DNA from: a bacterium
GTDB taxonomy: Bacteria; Chloroflexota; Dormibacteria; Aeolococcales; Bog-877
Length of the DNA: 37,196 bases
NCBI GenBank assembly: GCA_021816695.1
Contig: JAKAXE010000015.1
Location: 1-37,196 of the forward strand
Direction of reading: 5' to 3'
The notes under the pieces were generated by a model. That model was not told where the DNA came from. It searched no databases and worked only from the letters and a program-made list of their open reading frames with translations. Position numbers and translations under genes: made by a program. This document shows positions 31,078 to 37,196 of this stretch, one piece after another. The stretch's first letter is position 1. Every line of letters starts with the position of its first letter.

Positions 31078-32979
31078 ATGAGAATGGCCAAGTTCCGTGG
31101 TGATGGCACCCGCGCTGGGGGCACGCGCCAAAAGAGGGGACGCCGAACGGTCCTCGGTGCGGGCCTGCTGGCCGGGCTGGGGCTGCTGGTGGCGGCCTGC
31201 GGTGGGGCCACCACGTCTGCGCCCACGGTCCCGACGAACATCGCCCAGACTCCTCCGACCGGGGGGACTCCCGTCGCCGGGGGCACCGCCAGCTACGCAC
31301 TTCCCATCGGGGAGGATTTCTCCTGGATGCTCCCCATCGAGAACCAGGCCAACTACGAGGACTGGAACTCCAACATCGAAGGGGGTATGTGGCGGCCCCT
31401 GTACTTCGCCGGCGGCCCTGGGCAGACCGGCATCAACGACCAGCTCTCCATTGCCAATCCTCCCGTCTACTCGAATGGCAACCGCACAGTGACAGTGACC
31501 ATGAGGCAGGGCTACACCTGGTCTGACGGCACCCCGGTGACCACCGCCGACGTGCAGTTCTTCTTCCAGCTCCTGAGCGCCGGCAAGAACAAGGATGGCG
31601 CCTACATCCCCGGAGAGATGCCCGACGACATCAGCTCGGTCGTCATCGACAGCCCCTACCAGTTCACGCTCAACCTCAATCAGGCCTACAACCCCACCTG
31701 GTTCACCAACAACCAGCTCACCTGGATCTATCCCCTGCCGCAGCAGGCGTGGGACAAGACCTGCCTCAACTGCCAGGTGGGCAACGACGCCGCGACCAGC
31801 TCGGGCGCCAAGAGTGTCTTCAACTTCCTCTACGGCCAGTCGGAGAAGCTAAGCACCTATTCCAGCAATCCTCTCTGGAAGGTGGTGGACGGCCCCTGGG
31901 TCATCAAGTCCTTCGATCCCACCACCTACACCGCCCAGTTCGCCGCCAACACCCACTACACCGGCGCCGGCAAGCCTCAGCTCAGCGGCTACTCCGTGTA
32001 CAGCTTCCAGTCGGACACGGCTGAGGTCGACGCCCTGCGCTCGGGGGCCATCGACTTCGGATTCCTGCCCTTCACCGACCTCACTTTGGCGACCTACTTC
32101 CACCAGCACGGGTTCACGACGGCTCCCTGGCCGGTCTTCTACAACGAGACCGTTGAGCTCGGGTTCACCAGCAAGACCTGGGGCCCGCTGGTGAAGCAGC
32201 TCTACATCCGCCAGGCGCTTCAGCACCTCATCAACGAGTCGCTGTACCTGCAGAAGACGCTCCACGGCTTCGGCCTTCCCGACTATGGCCCGGCCCCCGT
32301 CTACCCCAACTCCTCGTACGTCAGCCCCCAGATCACGTCGGATCCCTACCCGTACAGCGTCAGCGCCGCCAAGCAGCTGCTGGCCAGCCACGGGTGGACC
32401 CAGGGATCGGGCGGGGTGGATGTCTGCTCCCGGCCGGGAACCGCCAGCAATGAGTGCGGCGCTGGCATCCCCAAGGGCAAGCAGCTCAGCTTCCTCTTCA
32501 TGTACTCCACCGGCACCCCCAGCTTCCTCGCCCAGGTCGAGGCCTTCGCCACCGCGGCCAAGTCGGCAGGGGTCGGGATCAACCTGGACGGGCAAACCGA
32601 GACCACGATGTTCTCCATCGGTGGGGTCTGCCCCTCCTCACCCCCCTGCAACTGGGGGCTGCTGGCCTACAGCGGCTTCATGTGGGACTTCGGCCAGTAC
32701 GAGATCCTTCCGGTGGGCGGCAACCAGTTCGGTCAGGGCAACTACTGGGCCGGCGGCTACAACTCGTCCCAGGCGCAGCAGCTGATCACGGCCGCCCACA
32801 CGCAGCCTGGCCTCACTCCCCTCTACAACGTGGAGAACTATCTCTCGTCCGATGAGGCTTCGCTCTGGTGGCCGCTGGCGGACTACGAGATCGTGGTGGC
32901 CAAGAACAACCTGCGCGGCTGGTACCCGCTCAACCCCTACGCCAACTACCACCCCTCCAGCTGGTACTTCGTGAACTGA
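31078..32979 (+). CDS. ABC transporter substrate-binding lipoprotein, family 5 (peptide/opine/nickel type)
   Basis: Signal peptide RRTVLGAGLLAGLGLLVAACGG (lipobox); VTMRQGYTWSDGTPVTTADVQFFFQLL; start 31078 or 31084. Confidence 0.9.
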   Translation: MRMAKFRGDGTRAGGTRQKRGRRTVLGAGLLAGLGLLVAACGGATTSAPTVPTNIAQTPPTGGTPVAGGTASYALPIGEDFSWMLPIENQANYEDWNSNIEGGMWRPLYFAGGPGQTGINDQLSIANPPVYSNGNRTVTVTMRQGYTWSDGTPVTTADVQFFFQLLSAGKNKDGAYIPGEMPDDISSVVIDSPYQFTLNLNQAYNPTWFTNNQLTWIYPLPQQAWDKTCLNCQVGNDAATSSGAKSVFNFLYGQSEKLSTYSSNPLWKVVDGPWVIKSFDPTTYTAQFAANTHYTGAGKPQLSGYSVYSFQSDTAEVDALRSGAIDFGFLPFTDLTLATYFHQHGFTTAPWPVFYNETVELGFTSKTWGPLVKQLYIRQALQHLINESLYLQKTLHGFGLPDYGPAPVYPNSSYVSPQITSDPYPYSVSAAKQLLASHGWTQGSGGVDVCSRPGTASNECGAGIPKGKQLSFLFMYSTGTPSFLAQVEAFATAAKSAGVGINLDGQTETTMFSIGGVCPSSPPCNWGLLAYSGFMWDFGQYEILPVGGNQFGQGNYWAGGYNSSQAQQLITAAHTQPGLTPLYNVENYLSSDEASLWWPLADYEIVVAKNNLRGWYPLNPYANYHPSSWYFVN

Positions 32980-32994
32980 CGCCGGACGCCGCTG

Positions 32995-34647
32995 TTGCAG
33001 CCCCGAACCGATCTGCTGATCACCGGCGGCCCGATCTGGACCGGCCGGTCCGACCAGCCGTGGGTTGAGGCCCTGGCGGTCCGCGACGGCAAGGTCGCGG
33101 CCGCCGGGCCACTGGCGGAGGTGAGACAGGTCTCGGCCCCAGGGGCCGAGACCCTCGAGCTGCGGGGGAGAGCTGTCATTCCGGCGTTCCACGACGCCCA
33201 CTGCCATCCCCTGGGTGGAGGGCTGCAGCAGCGCACCTGCGACCTCGAGGGCGCCAGGTCCCCCGGTGAGTGTCAGGAGAGAATCCGAGCCTACCTCGAG
33301 TCGCATCCGGAGGTGGACTGGGTCGTCGGCAAGGGATGGTCAATGGAGCTGTTCCCCCGGGGAACACCGGGGCTGCTGCTGCTGGACCAGGTGACCGGTG
33401 AGCGACCGGCCTACCTCACCAACCGCGACGGCCACAGCGCCTGGGTGAACTCGGCCGCCCTGCGGCTGGCCGGGATCGACGCCGCGACCCCGGATCCTCC
33501 CCACGGGAGGATCGAGCGGATGGAGGGCGGTGAACCCCAGGGCACCCTGCACGAGGGCGCGATGGAACTGGTCGAGCGCTGGGCTCCACCGACCACCGAC
33601 GCGGAGAGGGTCGCCGCGCTGCGTCAGGCCCAGTCCCATCTGCACAGCCTGGGCATCGCCGGCTGGCAGGACGCCATGGTCGACCCGGAGACCGAGACGG
33701 CCTACGCGGCTTTGGCAGGGGCCGGGGATCTCTCCGCCAGGGTGCGTCTCGCCCTCTGGTGGGAGCGGGAGGAGGGGCTCGAGCAGGTCGAGCGGCTGGC
33801 CCTTCGACGGCAGCGGCTCGCCGACTCCGGACTCGACGCCGGGAGCGTCAAGATCATGCTCGACGGGGTGATGGAGACCTTCACTGCCGCACTGGTCGAA
33901 CCATATCTCACGCTCCCGGGAGGGCCGCCTGATGGCGAGCGGGGCCACCTCTTCCTGGACCCCGCAGTGGCGGCGGCCGCCACTGCGGCCCTGCACCGGC
34001 GCGGCTTTCAGGTCCACTTCCACGCGATCGGGGACCGGGCGGTGAGGGTGGCCCTGGATGCGGTGGAGGACGTATTCAATGAGGGCGGGCAGGACCTCCG
34101 CCACCACATCGCTCACATCCAGCTGGTGGACCCCGCCGACGTGCACCGTTTCCACCGACTCAAGGTGGTGGCCAACATGCAGCCTTTCTGGGCCTGCCAC
34201 GAGCCCCAGATGGACGAACTCACCCTCCCCTTCCTGGGCGCGGAGCGGTCCCGGTATCAGTATCCGTTCCGCGACCTCGCCGAGTCCGGCGCGGTCCTCG
34301 CCGGGGGCTCGGACTGGCCGGTCTCGACCGCCAACCCACTCGAGGAGATCGCGGTGGCGGCGACTCGCCGAGTTCGCTCGGACGGGGCCGGAGGACCCGC
34401 GTCACCCCCCGCCTTCATGCCCGAGCAGGCCCTACCCCTGGCCATGGCCCTTTCCGCCTTCACCGCCGGCTCGGCCTACGTAAACCACCTGGAGCGTGTG
34501 AGCGGCACCCTGGAGGCCGGCAAGGCGGCCGATCTGGTGGTCCTTGCCCAAGACCCGTTTGCCGTTGGTGCCGAGCGGCTTCCCGAGGCGCAGGTGGAGA
34601 TCACCATGGTCGACGGCCGGCTGGTGTTTCGCCGGGACGGTGGCTGA
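32995..34647 (+). CDS. Amidohydrolase family 3 (YtcJ-like), no visible signal peptide
   Basis: ITGGPIWTG; VIPAFHDAHCHPLGGG; HFHAIGDRAVRVALDAVE; GGSDWPVSTANPLEEIAVA; GTLEAGKAADLVVLAQDPF. Confidence 0.9.
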   Translation: MQPRTDLLITGGPIWTGRSDQPWVEALAVRDGKVAAAGPLAEVRQVSAPGAETLELRGRAVIPAFHDAHCHPLGGGLQQRTCDLEGARSPGECQERIRAYLESHPEVDWVVGKGWSMELFPRGTPGLLLLDQVTGERPAYLTNRDGHSAWVNSAALRLAGIDAATPDPPHGRIERMEGGEPQGTLHEGAMELVERWAPPTTDAERVAALRQAQSHLHSLGIAGWQDAMVDPETETAYAALAGAGDLSARVRLALWWEREEGLEQVERLALRRQRLADSGLDAGSVKIMLDGVMETFTAALVEPYLTLPGGPPDGERGHLFLDPAVAAAATAALHRRGFQVHFHAIGDRAVRVALDAVEDVFNEGGQDLRHHIAHIQLVDPADVHRFHRLKVVANMQPFWACHEPQMDELTLPFLGAERSRYQYPFRDLAESGAVLAGGSDWPVSTANPLEEIAVAATRRVRSDGAGGPASPPAFMPEQALPLAMALSAFTAGSAYVNHLERVSGTLEAGKAADLVVLAQDPFAVGAERLPEAQVEITMVDGRLVFRRDGG

Positions 34648-34686
34648 GGGCGTGAGAATGCGGCAAATGTCAAGCCCGGGGCGGCC

Positions 34687-35628
34687 GTGACCCGTTACCT
34701 GCTGCGGCGCCTGGGGCAGGCTCTCCTCGTCCTGCTGCTCGTCTCAGTGCTGGTCTTCTCGCTTCTCCACCTCCTTCCGGGAGGGTTGGTCCGGGCCCAG
34801 CTTGGGCCTAAGGCCAGCCCCCACGAGGTGGCCCAGCTGGCCATCCAGGAGGGGCTGAACAAGCCGATCTTCGTCCAGTACGCGATCTGGCTGGGCAACG
34901 CCCTCCATGGCAACCTGGGGTACTCATACAAGCTCAACTCACCGGTGGCGACGCTGCTCGCGGAATACTTCCCCCGCGACCTGTTGCTGGTCGGGATCGC
35001 CCTCTTCCTGGCGATCGCGATCTCCATCCCCCTGGGGCTCCTCCAGGGAGTGCGGCGCAACCGGGACATCGACTACGGGCTCTCCTTCGTCCTGCTGGCG
35101 CTGTACTCCATGCCCAGCTTCCTCCTCGGGGTCATCGGGATCATCCTCTTCAACATTGAGTTCAACGTCTTCCCCCCCACCGCCATCCACTTCGGCACAT
35201 CCTTCGGCGCGGATGTCTCGGCGCTGGTGCTGCCGGTAGGCACCCTCATGCTGGGAAACGTCGCCTATTACAGCCGCTACATGCGATCCGCGGTGATCGA
35301 CAACCTGCTGGAGGACTACGTCCGCACCGCCAAGGCGAAGGGCTCCAGCTGGCGGAGGATCCTCTCCCGCCACGTGTTGCGCAACTCGCTCCTTCCCACC
35401 GTGAGCCTGGTGGGCATCAGCTTCCCCTACGTGATCAGCGGATCCCTGATCGTGGAGGCACTCTTCGACTATCCGGGGATGGGCCTCCTCTTCTGGAACG
35501 CCTCCCAGGATCGTGACTACCCCGTGCTGCTGGGCGTCATCCTTCTCATCAGCACCGCAGTGGTCGTGGGCAACCTGGTGGCTGACATCCTCTACATGGT
35601 GCTCGACCCGAGGATCCGCTATGGCTGA
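34687..35628 (+). CDS. ABC transporter permease (DppB/OppB-like)
   Basis: MTRYLLRRLGQALLVLLLVSVLVFSLLHLLPG; EDYVRTAKAKGSSWRRILSRHVLRNSLLPTVSLVG. Confidence 0.93.
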   Translation: MTRYLLRRLGQALLVLLLVSVLVFSLLHLLPGGLVRAQLGPKASPHEVAQLAIQEGLNKPIFVQYAIWLGNALHGNLGYSYKLNSPVATLLAEYFPRDLLLVGIALFLAIAISIPLGLLQGVRRNRDIDYGLSFVLLALYSMPSFLLGVIGIILFNIEFNVFPPTAIHFGTSFGADVSALVLPVGTLMLGNVAYYSRYMRSAVIDNLLEDYVRTAKAKGSSWRRILSRHVLRNSLLPTVSLVGISFPYVISGSLIVEALFDYPGMGLLFWNASQDRDYPVLLGVILLISTAVVVGNLVADILYMVLDPRIRYG

Positions 35629-36583
35629 CGCTCTGGACGAGCCGCTCGCCGCCGCGCCCGCAGTGTCCGATGCCACGCCGGCAGCCCTTGGCGCCGGGGA
35701 GGCGGCCGAGCTGGCCTGGGAGGAGGCTTGGACCCCACCCAACCACCTCCTGGAGAACCTCAGGGTCTACGCCAAGAACCGGATCGCCCTCGGGGGCGCG
35801 GTCTTCCTCGCCCTGGTGGTTCTCTTCTCCTTCGTGGGCCCGCTCATCTACCAGACCGACCAGGTCTCCACCAACCTGCTCAACGGGAACCTCACCCCCT
35901 CAGCGGCCCACCTTCTGGGCACCAGCCCCGAGGGTCGGGACATCCTCGGGCGACTCATGGTTGGTGGCCAAGCGACGATCGAGGTGGCGCTGGCGGTGGC
36001 GGCGATCGCGACCGCCTTCGGCACCCTCTGGGGCGCCCTGGCCGGGTTCCTGGGCGGGTTCGCCGACGCCTTCATGATGCGGGTGGTGGATGCCATGCTG
36101 TCCATCCCCTTTCTGTTCTTCGTGGTCCTGCTGGCCGCCCTGATTCAGCCGTCGCTCCCCATCATCATCCTGGCCATCGCCTCGGTCAGCTGGCTCTCCA
36201 CCGCCAGGTTGGTGCGGGGCGAGGTGCTCAGTCTGCGCACCCGGGACTATGTGGCAGCGGCGCGGTGTTTCGGGAGCGGACCCTGGCAGATCATCTTCCG
36301 GCATCTGCTCCCGAACTCCTTGGGCGTGGTGGTGGTGAACGCCACCCTCAAGGTGGCCGACGCGATCCTCACCTTTGCCTCGATCAGCTTCCTGGGGCTC
36401 GGGGTGCCGCCGCCGGCCACCAGCTGGGGACAGATGCTGACCACCGGCATCAGCAACCTCTTCAACGGGTACTGGTGGGAGCTCTGGCCGGCCGCCTTCT
36501 TCATCGTGGGCACGGTGATCGCCATCAATGTCATGGGCGATGGTCTCCGCGACGTGGTGGAAAAGCGGCTGCAGCAGCGTTGA
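35621..36583 (+). CDS. ABC transporter permease (DppC/OppC-like)
   Basis: LGTSPEGRDILGRLMVGGQATIEVAL; TRDYVAAARCFGSGPWQIIFRHLLPNSLGVVVV; ATG 35621 overlaps preceding stop. Confidence 0.93.
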   Translation: MADALDEPLAAAPAVSDATPAALGAGEAAELAWEEAWTPPNHLLENLRVYAKNRIALGGAVFLALVVLFSFVGPLIYQTDQVSTNLLNGNLTPSAAHLLGTSPEGRDILGRLMVGGQATIEVALAVAAIATAFGTLWGALAGFLGGFADAFMMRVVDAMLSIPFLFFVVLLAALIQPSLPIIILAIASVSWLSTARLVRGEVLSLRTRDYVAAARCFGSGPWQIIFRHLLPNSLGVVVVNATLKVADAILTFASISFLGLGVPPPATSWGQMLTTGISNLFNGYWWELWPAAFFIVGTVIAINVMGDGLRDVVEKRLQQR

Positions 36584-36629
36584 CAGCCGGTCCGAGCCGA
36601 GGGCCGGACCTATGGGAGAGGAGACACCG

Positions 36630-37196
36630 ATGACGCTAACACTGGCCGCCCAGGCCCGCTCCGCCCTCGGCCCAGACCCGCTCCCCCTTCGCCTCTACCT
36701 GGGGGGCGCCAGCGAGGACACCAGAGAGCACCTGCCGTTGGTGAGCCCGGTGACTGGAGATGTCATCGCGGCAGTGCCGGTGCCGGAGCGCGAACACATC
36801 GCCAGGGCGGTGCGGCTGGCGCGTGACGCTCAGACGGCGTGGGCCGAGGTGGGGGCGTTCCAGCGGGCCGAGGTGTGCCACCGGATCGGGGGTGCGCTCC
36901 TGGCGCGCCGAGACGACCTGGCCCGGCTCCAGACGCTGGAACAGGGCAAGCCCCTCGCGGAGTCGGTGGCGGATATCGAGGAGGCGGCCCAGCTCTTCCA
37001 CCTCCATGCTGAGGACCTGGTTCGCCTGAACGGGGAGACGTTGCCCGTGCGCGACCCCCACAAGCGCATGGTCACCTTCCGGAGGCCGGTGGGCACCTGG
37101 GCCATCATCACCCCGTGGAACTTCCCGGTGCTGATGATGGCGGAGTTCACGGCCCCGGGCCTCGCCACAGGCAACGCCCTGGTGATCAAGCCGCCC
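36630..37196 (+). CDS. Aldehyde dehydrogenase, N-terminal part (succinate-semialdehyde dehydrogenase-like; runs off window)
   Basis: SPVTGDVIAAVPVPEREHIARAVRLARDAQTAWA...TLEQGKPLAESVADIEEAA...RRPVGTWAIITPWNFPVLMMAEFTAPGLATGNALVIKPP; open to window end. Confidence 0.88.
   Translation, partial: MTLTLAAQARSALGPDPLPLRLYLGGASEDTREHLPLVSPVTGDVIAAVPVPEREHIARAVRLARDAQTAWAEVGAFQRAEVCHRIGGALLARRDDLARLQTLEQGKPLAESVADIEEAAQLFHLHAEDLVRLNGETLPVRDPHKRMVTFRRPVGTWAIITPWNFPVLMMAEFTAPGLATGNALVIKPP

Overview
The window is high-GC bacterial DNA with two parts. (1) Roughly 1-20.9 kb, all minus strand, is one contiguous str-S10-spc-alpha-(truA-rplM-rpsI) translation super-cluster: rpsL, rpsG, fusA, tuf, S10 to S19/L22/S3, L16 to L18/S5/L30/L15, secY, adk, map, infA, rpmJ, rpsM/K/D, rpoA, rplQ, truA, rplM and partial rpsI. 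It includes rpmJ (37 aa), which is absent from the ORF track. A consensus-like promoter (TTGACA-17-TAGAAT) precedes rpsL, whose best start is TTG. (2) Roughly 21-37 kb is accessory. It begins with an ECF sigma factor and ZAS-type anti-sigma just upstream of the str operon, then a DUF2892 membrane protein divergent from a dps-fur pair with a palindrome abutting the dps -10 box. The rest is a putative amine / omega-amino-acid utilisation island: two class-III aminotransferases, a PucR-type regulator and an aminobutyraldehyde-dehydrogenase-like ALDH on the minus strand, and on the plus strand an FAD amine-oxidase-like protein, a family-5 ABC substrate-binding lipoprotein, a YtcJ-like amidohydrolase, two DppB/DppC-like permeases and a second, truncated ALDH. 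I found no CRISPR array, transposon, phage, tRNA or rRNA. The strongest leads are the amidohydrolase-containing transporter/amine island with its structured 5' intergenic region, and the dps-fur module: its fur-like ORF has no ATG/GTG/TTG start covering the full domain and has atypical metal-site residues. No homology search was run, so family names come from recognising motifs in the translations.
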